A DNA stretch of 27,196 bases from Nanobdellota archaeon. GTDB taxonomy: Archaea > Nanobdellota > Nanobdellia > Pacearchaeales > GW2011-AR1. Below the pieces are notes generated by a model that searched no databases, was not told where the DNA came from, and saw only the letters and a program-made list of their open reading frames with translations. The position numbers were made by a program, and so were the translations under genes. Location: NCBI GenBank assembly GCA_018816625.1, contig JAHIVR010000108.1:1-27196 (forward strand). The letters run 5' to 3'. Numbering within the stretch: the stretch's first letter is position 1; each line of letters begins with the position of its first letter. This document shows positions 1-6,774 of this stretch, one piece after another.

Positions 1-2439
1 ATTCCCAACATAACCATAAGGCCACATTGTGAAATTATTTATCACAGCATTATAAACATCAATACGGGAAATATTTATCCCATTATACTCAATTGGTTTT
101 CCTGTGCTTGCAAATCTATAAGTTAAATCTTCTGGTTGCAAACTCTCATTTTCTAAAATAAGTGCAGCAGAACCAGCAACCATAGGAGCACTTGCAGATG
201 TTCCTGAAACACTAACTAATGATCCATCAAACGTCTTAGTTTGAATATCTTTTCCAGGTGCAAAAACATCAACAAACTCATTTACATTTGCAAAACTCGC
301 AATATTATCATTTTTATCTGTTGCACTCACTCTAGTAACTTTACTTGCACAAGCAGGAGAAACTAAATTTTCATTTTCATCATTTCCAGTTGCAGTTGAA
401 ACAAAAATTCCATCACTTACAGCAGTATTTGCAAGCTCTGCAACAACATTTGAATCACAAAAACCAGAATAACTACCCGCACCAATACTAAAACTAATAA
501 TATCAACATTTTCATCAATACAATACTGCAATCCCTGCAACACATCACTCTCATAACCATTTCCTGATGAGTCAATTACCTTAACTGCAACAATTTCAGA
601 ATCAGGTGCAATGGTTTTTGCAATATAAGCTACCTGAGTACCATGCCCGTGATCATCTGTTGGGTCATTATCATCATTTACAAAATCCCAGCCATAAGAA
701 AAATCAGTTACACTACCCTCAACACCAGTATCAATTATGCAAATCTTCTTTCCCTGTCCGCTTAAACCAAACTCATTCCTTACATCAGCACTTCTAATAA
801 TCTGCTCAGCATCATTTACCAACAAACTAACAGGCTCATCAATAATAATTTCATCGACGCTAAGAGCATTTAATAACTCCAAATTAAACTCATTAAGCTC
901 AAGAACTTCAAAATCAAGCCCTCCTAACTTCTTTCCAATAGAGGTTTTTCCTTGTTTAAGTTCAATAATAACCCTAACATTATCTCTAAGCAATAACTCA
1001 TCAATCACTTTGCTCTGAATCTTAAAATCCTTTTGTAAAAATTTAAATCTAATTCTCTCCTCTCTGGTCATATTAGTTAAATTTTGTGCTGTAACTGTTT
1101 CATTAACAAATTCTAAACTCTCATTAGTTTCTTCTGTCTCTTCAACTCCCTCTACAACTATCTTCTGGCTTGCAGAAGTTAATTCTTGTTCATTATAATT
1201 AAAAGAAATCTTTAAAGTTCCTTGTCTTGCAATTAATCCGAGTTCTGTTAAGCTAATTGGAACAATTAAAATTTCATCTGTAATATAATCTTCACCAAAC
1301 CCTTTTTCTACATCTGAATAATCTGTTGTAAAAACAGCTTTTCCATCTTTTATTTCAAAATTAACCTCTTGATCAGATTCAACTATCTCAACACTATAAC
1401 CTTCAGGCAAATCATATTCATAATCATTAACTTTAGAAACAAATCCTTCAATAATATCTCCTTCTACAATCTCTCCTGTTATTCCTGTACTTTCCCCAGC
1501 AGAATCAGTACTTGGGGCACTCTCAGAAGGACCTGGCTCTTCACTAGAAACACCAGAATCTTCCCCAGAATCGGTGCTTTCAGGTGCGGTTTCTGTTGTT
1601 TCTGAAGGGGGTACTGTATTTTCAGGAGCTACTTCTGTTACTTCTGAGGGAGATTCTCCTATTGGTGGCTCTTGGACTTGGCTTTCAGACGAGTCTGGTA
1701 GGGAGGAGTCTTCTCCCTGCCCTGTTGGAGTCTCTTCAATTGGTGGTTCTTCGGTTTCCTCTGCTGGAGCTCCATCTCCGGAACTACCCCCAGTATCACC
1801 AGTATCATTACTTGTTGTATCATTTTTTACCACAACAGAAACATCAAAATCCTCTCCTCCACCAGAGCTAGTTGATCCACTTAAAGAACCTATACCAGAA
1901 TCAACAACTCTAAAACTAAAAAGAACGCTAGGAAATACCTCTTTTTCTCCTTCAACACCATAACCAAACCCAGAACCTTCAGCCAACTTATCTTTGACAT
2001 AAAAATTACCCTCAACCACCGAGTTAGAAATCAAATCTTGTAAATTGTACTCGTTTATATTCCCAGCATTATCAATAATAAAACTTGAACTTGCCGGAAA
2101 TAACTCCCCGTGTTGCAATATAAGATTAACCTGTCCTTTTATCTCCTCTCCTGCAACATAATCTTGTTGAATCTCAGAAGCAACATTACCTGTAGAAAAA
2201 AGTTTTAATACAAAAACTAAATTAATGAGTAGGGCAACAGCAACAACAGATAAAAAAACAATAACAAATCTACCAACTTTGGGAGAAATATTCTTTCTTC
2301 CTAAAGAAAGATGATGTTTTTTATTTTCTTCATGACTACCAAGATATTTTGTTGTTACCTTACCATCTTTTTTTATACTATGATAAAGGTAAGGACCATA
2401 AGTTTTCCCATCTCTTTTTATATATTTTTTATAAACCAT
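1..2439 (-). CDS. Membrane-anchored subtilisin-like (S8) serine protease, 3' end outside window
   Basis: The frame runs open for 813 codons from an ATG at 2439 to the window edge, so the C-terminus is missing. Residues 1-35 form a short basic module with KYLG at 31-34, related to the N-termini of the three island proteins at 3533-6537. One hydrophobic helix follows at about 58-79, then a presumably extracellular part with a long Pro/Glu/Ser/Thr-rich stalk (about nt 1500-1830). The S8 domain has all catalytic residues: Asp570 in IIDTGVEG, His599 in GHGTQVAY, the oxyanion Asn in ATGNDENE, and Ser748 in GTSASAPMVAG. The usual His after GHGT is Gln, outside the triad. A role as a cell-surface protease is inferred. 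There is no cleavable signal peptide; the TM helix should act as signal anchor with the KYLG module inside the cell. Confidence 0.93.
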   Translation of the reverse strand, partial: MVYKKYIKRDGKTYGPYLYHSIKKDGKVTTKYLGSHEENKKHHLSLGRKNISPKVGRFVIVFLSVVAVALLINLVFVLKLFSTGNVASEIQQDYVAGEEIKGQVNLILQHGELFPASSSFIIDNAGNINEYNLQDLISNSVVEGNFYVKDKLAEGSGFGYGVEGEKEVFPSVLFSFRVVDSGIGSLSGSTSSGGGEDFDVSVVVKNDTTSNDTGDTGGSSGDGAPAEETEEPPIEETPTGQGEDSSLPDSSESQVQEPPIGESPSEVTEVAPENTVPPSETTETAPESTDSGEDSGVSSEEPGPSESAPSTDSAGESTGITGEIVEGDIIEGFVSKVNDYEYDLPEGYSVEIVESDQEVNFEIKDGKAVFTTDYSDVEKGFGEDYITDEILIVPISLTELGLIARQGTLKISFNYNEQELTSASQKIVVEGVEETEETNESLEFVNETVTAQNLTNMTREERIRFKFLQKDFKIQSKVIDELLLRDNVRVIIELKQGKTSIGKKLGGLDFEVLELNEFNLELLNALSVDEIIIDEPVSLLVNDAEQIIRSADVRNEFGLSGQGKKICIIDTGVEGSVTDFSYGWDFVNDDNDPTDDHGHGTQVAYIAKTIAPDSEIVAVKVIDSSGNGYESDVLQGLQYCIDENVDIISFSIGAGSYSGFCDSNVVAELANTAVSDGIFVSTATGNDENENLVSPACASKVTRVSATDKNDNIASFANVNEFVDVFAPGKDIQTKTFDGSLVSVSGTSASAPMVAGSAALILENESLQPEDLTYRFASTGKPIEYNGINISRIDVYNAVINNFTMWPYGYVGN

Positions 2440-2450
2440 CAGTTACCTCT

Positions 2451-2478
2451 TTACTTTGGCCAAGCCTGGACGAAGTAA
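2451..2478. repeat. Dispersed imperfect palindrome, copy 1 (intergenic)
   Basis: This 28-bp element has TTACTT/AAGTAA arms, an inner GGCCA/TGGAC stem with a G-A mismatch, and a short loop. It differs at one base from the copy at 11990-12017 and lies just upstream of the S8 protease start. On the minus strand it would read TSSRLGQSK. Confidence 0.75.
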
Positions 2479-2500
2479 TAAAACTGAGTAGGGTAACTAT

Positions 2501-2998
2501 TTAAATATTATTATTTGCCGAAGAGATCTTAGAAATATCTATCCTATTACTCTGATCCACCATCTTTGTATATTTTTGTAAAAGTAATGCAACACTCATT
2601 GTTCCAATATACATAGCTCTCTCTTCCAAAGTTCCGCAACTATCAAGAATTAAATGCCCAGCAACACCTGCACCTAACCAAGCAAAAGTCTTCATCTTGG
2701 CCTTTGCAAATAAAGCCCAAACAGCAGGTAGGACAACACCATACCTCAAAGAATGAGTAAAACTCCTGTGTTCTATTTGAGGAAGAACATCATTAGCCAG
2801 CAAAAAATCTCCAGCAAAATCAATATCTGGTAAAAATCCTCCAACAACACTCCTTACAGCAGTCTCAACCCTACCAGCACCAGGATAAAATTCTTTAGAT
2901 AAAAGATACCCTGTCATAACGTGCCCCATTAAATCAGCAGATGCTAAATAAGGATAATCCGCCATAGCCATTAAAGTTCCAGTAAGAGTAGCTACCAT
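2501..2998 (-). CDS. YdjM/DUF457-type membrane-bound metal-dependent hydrolase
   Basis: The 165-residue protein carries the metal-ligand pattern of the YdjM (DUF457) family: His in DLMGHVMTGYLL near residue 26, GGFLPDIDF near 53-61, HRSFTHSL near 76-83, and GHLILDS near 114-120. Hydrophobic segments between these motifs fit an integral membrane protein. The family is annotated as inner-membrane metal-dependent hydrolases, but the substrate is unknown. A TATA-like TTTAAAA at 3021-3027 sits about 22 nt before the first ATG, supporting that start and a leaderless transcript, although Met10, Met12 or Met24 could also serve. The gene lies on the same strand as the protease but has its own promoter. 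Confidence 0.82.
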   Translation of the reverse strand: MVATLTGTLMAMADYPYLASADLMGHVMTGYLLSKEFYPGAGRVETAVRSVVGGFLPDIDFAGDFLLANDVLPQIEHRSFTHSLRYGVVLPAVWALFAKAKMKTFAWLGAGVAGHLILDSCGTLEERAMYIGTMSVALLLQKYTKMVDQSNRIDISKISSANNNI

Positions 2999-3060
2999 AG
3001 TTTCAAATCAAGAAGTAGCTTTTAAAACATTTCTATAAAAACAAATGAGCCTACTCTAAA

Positions 3061-3078
3061 CCGGCTACGCTTGGACGG
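3061..3078. repeat. Dispersed imperfect palindrome, copy 2 (short-armed)
   Basis: CCGGCTACGCTTGGACGG folds with CCG/CGG outer arms, the same G-A mismatch and the same CGCT-type loop as the copy at 9596-9619. It lies just past the 3' end of the tRNA-Ile gene. It is shorter and more diverged than copies 1 and 4, so membership is less certain. Confidence 0.5.
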
Positions 3079-3098
3079 AAATCGAATAGTTAGAAAAA

Positions 3099-3219
3099 TG
3101 AGCCTACTCGGATTCGAACCGAGGACCCCTGCCTTTCTTAGAAAAACTAAGATACCTACAATCCTAACGGACCGCATTCATATAAGAGCAGTGCTCTGAC
3201 CAGGCTGAGCTATAGGCTC
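3099..3219 (-). tRNA. tRNA-Ile(UAU) with a 46-nt bulge-helix-bulge intron
   Basis: On the minus strand the acceptor GAGCCTA (3219-3213) pairs with TAGGCTC (3106-3100), with discriminator A at 3099. The D stem is GCTC/GAGC, and the T arm is CTCGG, TTCGAAT, CCGAG. The anticodon stem CTGCT/GGCAG is interrupted by an intron at 37/38. The 5' half-loop reads CTTATA, so the anticodon is UAU (3184-3182). A canonical BHB supports the splice sites: CTTA pairs with TAAG in the intron, flanked by three-base bulges TAT and AAA, with GAA/TTC beyond. This places the intron at 3135-3180. No CCA is encoded. Most archaea read AUA with an agmatidine-modified CAU tRNA, so a UAU anticodon is unusual. Confidence 0.9.
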
Positions 3220-3351
3220 CTGACTTATAAAACATAAATATCTTTCTATTTAAAGGTTTTTAGTTAGTTTTAAAAAGCATTTTTATCTCTAAGCAATATC
3301 AACTATATTAAAGGAAAGTTGAATGTCAAGAAAACCATAGGTTGTCTTACA

Positions 3352-3498
3352 GCCCCGTTAGTACAGAGGCCAAGTATGCTGCCCTTTCAAATGACGGCAC
3401 AAGTCGGCGTTTGTTGAGGAAACCTTGTGTTTCCGATTCAAATGGCACGACCATCATGAAGCACGGCAGTGACCCGGGTTCGAATCCCGGACGGGGCG
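3352..3498 (+). tRNA. tRNA-Glu(UUC) with a 74-nt bulge-helix-bulge intron
   Basis: Acceptor GCCCCGT (3352-3358) pairs with ACGGGGC (3491-3497), and the discriminator is G3498. D stem GTAC/GTAT, anticodon stem CTGCC (3379-3383) with GGCAG (3465-3469), and T arm CCGGG, TTCGAAT, CCCGG complete the cloverleaf. The anticodon TTC is at 3386-3388. The intron is placed at 3390-3463 by a BHB: CTTT pairs with GAAG, three-base bulges CAA and CAC carry the cuts, and ATGA pairs with TCAT beyond. A TATA-like sequence lies near 3305. The tRNA 3' end is partly duplicated at 5531-5557 and again, more decayed, at 6775-6802, which suggests it has served as an integration or recombination site. Confidence 0.95.
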
Positions 3499-3514
3499 TA
3501 TAGCCTTTTTGGCA
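3488..3514 (+). repeat. att-like repeat, copy at the tRNA-Glu 3' end
   Basis: This 27-bp stretch spans the tRNA-Glu acceptor end and its 3' flank. It matches 5531-5557 at 23 of 27 positions without gaps: an identical CGGACGGGGCGTA, six poorly matched bases, then identical TTTTGGCA. The two copies lie 2043 bp apart and enclose fic and the MNT/HEPN pair. Confidence 0.75.
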
Positions 3515-3532
3515 CCCAAAGGAGATGAAGAA

Positions 3533-4483
3533 TTACTTATCTAGGTGACCACTTTTCTTTACTTTCTTCTTTTTTGTAGTCACCTCTTTTAAAGTTTTCT
3601 TATATTGTTTGATCAAGAATCTTAATGTAGTCTTAATATCATCTTGTTTGGAATACTTTTGAAGAGTTTGATAGTATTCCATTCTATCTTCAAGCATAAT
3701 GTTTATTGGAGGAGATTTATTTTTAAGAAGAATGAAATTAAGAAGCAATCTTCCAACTCTTCCATTCCCATCCTGAAAGGGGTGAATATGCTCAAACTGA
3801 TTATGCATTATTCCTGCAAGTGCTAAAGGTTTGAATTTATCTTTATTTTCTTTATACCACTCAATAAAATCCTCTAAATAATCTTTAAGTTCCTCCTTTG
3901 GAACTCCTGCATGAAGAATATGCCCTGCAGAATTTCTAACAACAACATTAACATTTCTGAATTTTCCTGCAAATGGCTTAGCCCCCTTGAAACATAACTC
4001 ATGTAATTTTAAAAGTAGTTTTATCGAGACATCTTCCTTAGTTTTTCTTATATAATTTACAGCTCCTGCAACACCCTTAGTTTCTACCTCTTCTTCATTT
4101 TCCGCTCGTATTTTTGAAAGAATCTCAGGAACTTCTTCTTCTGTAACAATTGATCCTTCAATTGCATTAGTATTATAAACAAAATCTTGTGTAAAAATCT
4201 CCCACTCTTTATCACTTAAATGGACAATGTCAATTTTATCACTATACTTGTTTAAAGTTTCAATCTGTTTTTTTGTCAAGGAAAATAAAAAAACATCCGT
4301 GTTAATTTTTTCCAGCAATTCCTTTATCTTTTTTTCGGCCTTTTTTCTGGCTTTTTCCAGTTCTTCCTTAGAAAGATTTGCTCCCAGATATTTTCTTATC
4401 TTTTCTACTCTTTCTTTATCTCTGTAAGAATGAACAAGATAATATTTTATTGATTTACCTGATTTTCTTTTTTCAATATACAT
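3533..4483 (-). CDS. Class II Fic-domain protein (Fic1), probable AMP transferase
   Basis: The 316-residue protein contains an intact Fic active-site motif, HPFQDGNGRVGR at 234-245, with catalytic His234, so NMP (usually AMP) transfer from a nucleotide to target hydroxyls is expected. An inhibitory motif of the (S/T)xxxE(G/N) type, TNAIEG, is at 105-110, placed before the Fic core as in self-inhibited class II Fic proteins. Residues 1-50 are the shared module with KYLG at 32-35, also present in the MNT protein and the second Fic protein; the C-terminus is Lys-rich. The ATG at 4483 follows a TATA box (4505-4513) bracketed by inverted repeats. The gene lies directly after tRNA-Glu on the opposite strand, within tRNA-tail repeats. 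The target is unknown; a toxin-like or regulatory role is inferred. Confidence 0.92.
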   Translation of the reverse strand: MYIEKRKSGKSIKYYLVHSYRDKERVEKIRKYLGANLSKEELEKARKKAEKKIKELLEKINTDVFLFSLTKKQIETLNKYSDKIDIVHLSDKEWEIFTQDFVYNTNAIEGSIVTEEEVPEILSKIRAENEEEVETKGVAGAVNYIRKTKEDVSIKLLLKLHELCFKGAKPFAGKFRNVNVVVRNSAGHILHAGVPKEELKDYLEDFIEWYKENKDKFKPLALAGIMHNQFEHIHPFQDGNGRVGRLLLNFILLKNKSPPINIMLEDRMEYYQTLQKYSKQDDIKTTLRFLIKQYKKTLKEVTTKKKKVKKSGHLDK

Positions 4484-4494
4484 AATATATCAAA

Positions 4495-4534
4495 GGTGCC
4501 CACGTTTATAAATATTTCTACTTTTGTGGTCACC
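4495..4534 (-). promoter_or_regulatory. Fic1 promoter: TATA box inside an inverted repeat
   Basis: GGTGCCCAC (4495-4503) and GTGGTCACC (4526-4534) are inverted copies (8 of 9 complementary) placed on either side of a TTTATAAAT TATA box (4505-4513). The TATA box lies about 22 nt before the Fic1 ATG. The arrangement would let a dimeric repressor cover the TBP site. Operator function is inferred. Confidence 0.55.
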
Positions 4535-4548
4535 CCTACCCATACAAT

Positions 4549-4570
4549 CCATCTTGACAATCTTTATAAA
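4549..4570 (+). repeat. 22-bp repeat with TATA-like end, copy A
   Basis: This stretch matches 6684-6705 at 21 of 22 positions and ends in CTTTATAAA. Both copies are followed by related AC-rich sequence starting with GATCACA. They may be leftovers of a duplicated promoter region. Confidence 0.6.
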
Positions 4571-4600
4571 ATTTAAAGATCACAACAAACTATAACCAAG

Positions 4601-4649
4601 TCGAGATAAAAAGAGTCCCATGGACTTGGTCTAGATCGTCTCGGATTCT
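4601..4649 (+). repeat. 49-bp direct repeat R1, left side of the MNT/HEPN cassette
   Basis: The segment matches 5484-5532 at 45 of 49 positions with no gaps. The copies are 883 bp apart and flank the MNT/HEPN promoter and genes. R1 is noncoding, whereas R2 overlaps the last codons of the HEPN gene. Recombination between the two would remove the cassette and leave one repeat. Confidence 0.8.
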
Positions 4650-4659
4650 AAATATGTAC

Positions 4660-4691
4660 GTCTACACCACAAGATTTATATATTAGTAGAC
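4660..4691 (+). promoter_or_regulatory. MNT/HEPN promoter: TATA box inside a short inverted repeat
   Basis: GTCTAC (4660-4665) and GTAGAC (4686-4691) form a perfect 6-bp inverted repeat around a TTTATATA box (4675-4682), which lies 21 nt before the MNT start codon. It resembles the layout at the two fic promoters. Autoregulation is inferred, not shown. Confidence 0.5.
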
Positions 4692-4703
4692 ACACAATAT
4701 TGT

Positions 4704-5168
4704 ATGGTATTTACAGAAATTAAAGAAAGAAACAAGAAAAAATATTATTACCGAGTTTTATCTGTAAGAAATAGTAGGAAAGTGGCAAAAAAACGAAAAT
4801 ACTTAGGTGTTGATTTATCAAAAAAAGACCTTCAGAAAAAAGAAGCGGAAGCTGATAAAATTTTAGGGATTGAAAATAAAAAAGAAACAGAAGCTCTAAA
4901 AAAAATAAAAACTCAAATTTTGAAAATTTTAAAGCAATACAAAATAAAAAAAGCAAGTATTTTTGGAAGTTATGCAAGAGGAGATTTTAAAAAAAAGAGT
5001 GATATCGATCTAATAATCCAACCAACTCCTGGAATGGGATTGGAATTTGTAGGCCTTGCATTAGAATTAGAAGATAAACTTGGAAAAAAGATCGATTTAC
5101 TTACATACAAAAGTATTCATCCTTTAATTAAAAAAAGTGTAATGGAAGATGAAATTAGAATAATATGA
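4704..5168 (+). CDS. MNT-domain nucleotidyltransferase, MntA-like antitoxin
   Basis: The 154-residue protein has a minimal nucleotidyltransferase core at about 66-154: GSYARGDFKKKSDIDLII starting at Gly88, with metal-binding Asp100 and Asp102, and a third acidic residue at Asp131 (KKIDLLT). In characterised MntA/HepT pairs the MNT protein adds AMP to a tyrosine of the HEPN toxin and neutralises it. Here the MNT core is preceded by the island's N-terminal module, with KYLG at 33-36, followed by a charged helix. Typical MntA proteins of about 100-140 residues lack such a module. The stop codon overlaps the next start, so the two genes are translationally coupled. The whole cassette is bracketed by 49-bp direct repeats. 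Confidence 0.9.
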   Translation: MVFTEIKERNKKKYYYRVLSVRNSRKVAKKRKYLGVDLSKKDLQKKEAEADKILGIENKKETEALKKIKTQILKILKQYKIKKASIFGSYARGDFKKKSDIDLIIQPTPGMGLEFVGLALELEDKLGKKIDLLTYKSIHPLIKKSVMEDEIRII

Positions 5169-5506
5169 TCAAAAATAATCCAAACACATATATTAAACAC
5201 ATTCTAGAAAATATAAAAGACATAGAAGAATTTTCTAAAGAATTAACTAAAAATAAAATATCTGAAGATAAACTAAGACAAAAAGCAATCATTAGATCAA
5301 TAGAAATTATTGGAGAAGCTGTTAAAAATCTTCCAGAATCATTTAGAAAAAACTACCCAAAAATCCCTTGGAAGAAAATTGCTGGAACAAGAGATAGAAT
5401 CATCCATCATTATTTTGGAATAGATTTGGACATTGTTTGGGAAATAATTAAAAAAGATCTTCCTGCATTAAAAAAGCAAATACTCGAGATAAAAAGAGTC
5501 CCATAG
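5165..5506 (+). CDS. HEPN-domain (DUF86) HepT-like ribonuclease toxin
   Basis: The 113-residue all-helical protein matches the DUF86/HepT family. The RNase motif Rx4HxY is intact in RDRIIHHYF, with Arg76, His81 and Tyr83. In studied pairs the tyrosine of this motif is the residue AMPylated by the MNT partner. The start ATG overlaps the MNT stop (ATGA-type overlap of 4 nt), so both proteins are made from one transcript. The last codons, coding IKRVP and the stop, lie inside repeat R2 (5484-5532), so the C-terminus was probably set by the recombination that made the repeat. Expected action is cleavage of tRNA or mRNA under stress or phage attack; the target cannot be told from sequence. Confidence 0.9.
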   Translation: MIKNNPNTYIKHILENIKDIEEFSKELTKNKISEDKLRQKAIIRSIEIIGEAVKNLPESFRKNYPKIPWKKIAGTRDRIIHHYFGIDLDIVWEIIKKDLPALKKQILEIKRVP

Positions 5507-5532
5507 ACTTGGTCCAGATCGTCTCTGATTCG
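5484..5532 (+). repeat. 49-bp direct repeat R2, right side of the MNT/HEPN cassette
   Basis: This partner of 4601-4649 covers the end of the HEPN gene and runs directly into the tRNA-Glu tail copy at 5531. The R1 copy lacks the tRNA tail. Confidence 0.8.
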
Positions 5533-5557
5533 GACGGGGCGTAATACCATTTTGGCA
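5531..5557 (+). repeat. att-like repeat, second copy of the tRNA-Glu 3' end
   Basis: CGGACGGGGCGTA is identical to the end of tRNA-Glu and its first flanking bases, and TTTTGGCA recurs at the same offset (23 of 27 overall). No complete T arm or anticodon arm precedes it, so it is not a second functional tRNA. Confidence 0.7.
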
Positions 5558-5583
5558 TAATAGAGTGATGTATTTTTTCTAAT

Positions 5584-5624
5584 GTAGTACATAATAGAAA
5601 GATTTAAATAAGAGTAGTACATAA
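5584..5624 (+). promoter_or_regulatory. Fic2 promoter: TATA box between identical 11-bp direct repeats
   Basis: GTAGTACATAA occurs at 5584-5594 and again at 5614-5624, exactly 30 bp apart, with the TATA box ATTTAAATA (5602-5610) between them. The first copy is also centred on the odd palindrome ATGTAGTACAT. The start codon is at 5632. A repressor bound here would block TBP, so this is a good operator candidate. Confidence 0.6.
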
Positions 5625-5631
5625 CTAATCT

Positions 5632-6537
5632 ATGGTTACCGAAAAACAAATAGAAGTTAAAGGAAAAAAATACTGGATACTAATTCACTCAGTCAGAAAA
5701 GGGAATAAAGTTATTCAAAAGAAAAAGTATATTGGTAAATCCCTTCCTCCAAAAACTAGGTTGGAGCAGTTAAAAAAAGAATTCTTACAGGAACTTTCTG
5801 GAGACAAATATAAATATCTTTCTAAAGAAGATTTGGAAAAAATTGAGGAAAAGAAAAGAAAATATAAACAAGAATTAAAAAAACTAAGCAAAATAGAGAA
5901 AGAAAAAAAGCTAAATGAATTTGCGATTAGATATACTTATGACAGTAGTAAACTTTCGGGGATTAATGTTACATTAAGACAAACTTTTTTAATTCTAAAA
6001 GAAGGAATAATTCCAAAAGACTTTAAAAACTTAAGAATTGCCAAAGAAATCGAAAACCATGAAAAAGGATTTATTGCAATAACAAAATACAAAGGCAAAT
6101 TTGACATTAACTTTCTAAAAAAATTGCACAAGGTTCTTTTTTCTGGAATTGATGATACAATTACTGGCAAGCTAAGAAATGAACTAAAGAGAGATGTGAA
6201 AATAGCTGGAACCGCTTATGTGCCTCCTAAATGGACTGAAATAAAAAAAGAATTGGATGAATTTTTTAAATGGTATAAAGCAAGTAATAGAAAATTGCAT
6301 CCTTTAGAGCTAGCTTCATTAATACATTTAAAATTAATTTCAATACAACCTTTTGTTGATGGAAACAGCAGATTATCAAGATTGTTAATGAATTGGATTT
6401 TATGGAAAAAAAGTTATCCTTTAATAGATATTCCCATAGAAGACTTGGAAAATTATTATGATGCCCTTGATAAATACCAGATTGAAAAGGATGAAAGGCC
6501 TTTTGTAGATTATATTAAAAAGAAGTATTTATCTTAG
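5632..6537 (+). CDS. Degenerate Fic-domain protein (Fic2), catalytic His and inhibitory Glu lost
   Basis: The 301-residue protein aligns with Fic1 through most of its length, including the N-terminal module with KYIG at 32-35. The active-site motif reads QPFVDGNSRLSR (239-250): catalytic His is Gln239 and the second motif Gly is Ser246. The inhibitory motif reads SSKLSG at 105-110, exactly where Fic1 has TNAIEG, so the autoinhibitory Glu is Ser109. AMP transfer is therefore unlikely. Joint loss of catalytic and inhibitory residues with an intact reading frame suggests a changed role, perhaps DNA-binding regulation or neutralising Fic1 by mixed dimers; this is inference. A Lys/Glu-rich helical linker at about 60-95 separates the module from the Fic core. 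Its promoter carries operator-like direct repeats. Confidence 0.85.
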   Translation: MVTEKQIEVKGKKYWILIHSVRKGNKVIQKKKYIGKSLPPKTRLEQLKKEFLQELSGDKYKYLSKEDLEKIEEKKRKYKQELKKLSKIEKEKKLNEFAIRYTYDSSKLSGINVTLRQTFLILKEGIIPKDFKNLRIAKEIENHEKGFIAITKYKGKFDINFLKKLHKVLFSGIDDTITGKLRNELKRDVKIAGTAYVPPKWTEIKKELDEFFKWYKASNRKLHPLELASLIHLKLISIQPFVDGNSRLSRLLMNWILWKKSYPLIDIPIEDLENYYDALDKYQIEKDERPFVDYIKKKYLS

Positions 6538-6574
6538 TTGGAATTTCCTCAGCTCTTTCTCATATGAAATTCTA

Positions 6575-6673
6575 ATGTGCAAATCAAAAGAAGAAATCAA
6601 GAAACTCATAAAACAATCAGTAAAAAACAGAGAAGCCATGCCTTTATTGTTGTGGTTGTGTAAAGAATCTTGA
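6575..6673 (+). CDS. Short 32-codon ORF, possible gene remnant
   Basis: An ATG-initiated frame encodes a short Lys-rich helix (EEIKKLIKQSVKNREAM) and a Leu/Trp-rich end. No clear TATA box lies at the usual distance. It follows Fic2 on the same strand inside a stretch of repeats and tRNA debris. It may be the stub of a deleted island gene or chance; I do not recognise it. Confidence 0.25.
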   Translation: MCKSKEEIKKLIKQSVKNREAMPLLLWLCKES

Positions 6674-6683
6674 TCTATCACTC

Positions 6684-6705
6684 CCATCTCGACAATCTTT
6701 ATAAA
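6684..6705 (+). repeat. 22-bp repeat with TATA-like end, copy B
   Basis: This is the partner of 4549-4570 with one mismatch in 22. It stands about 90 bp before the tRNA-Glu-like debris at 6775, so it could be a relic of a tRNA promoter region. Confidence 0.6.
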
Positions 6706-6774
6706 TAAAAGCAGTCACTTATAAAGTATCGGACTATTATCATCCGCTGTGAAAAAGTTGATCACACTAAAATC

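Noticed and set aside
1369..1963. Plus-strand open frames opposite the protease stalk
   Set aside because: They are antisense to the Pro/Glu/Ser-rich part of the S8 protease, whose codons keep the opposite frame open; no TATA box or family feature supports them.
3390..3463. Possible guide RNA inside the tRNA-Glu intron
   Set aside because: The intron forms the BHB and a GGAAAC/GTTTCC-type hairpin, but no paired C and D boxes are visible.
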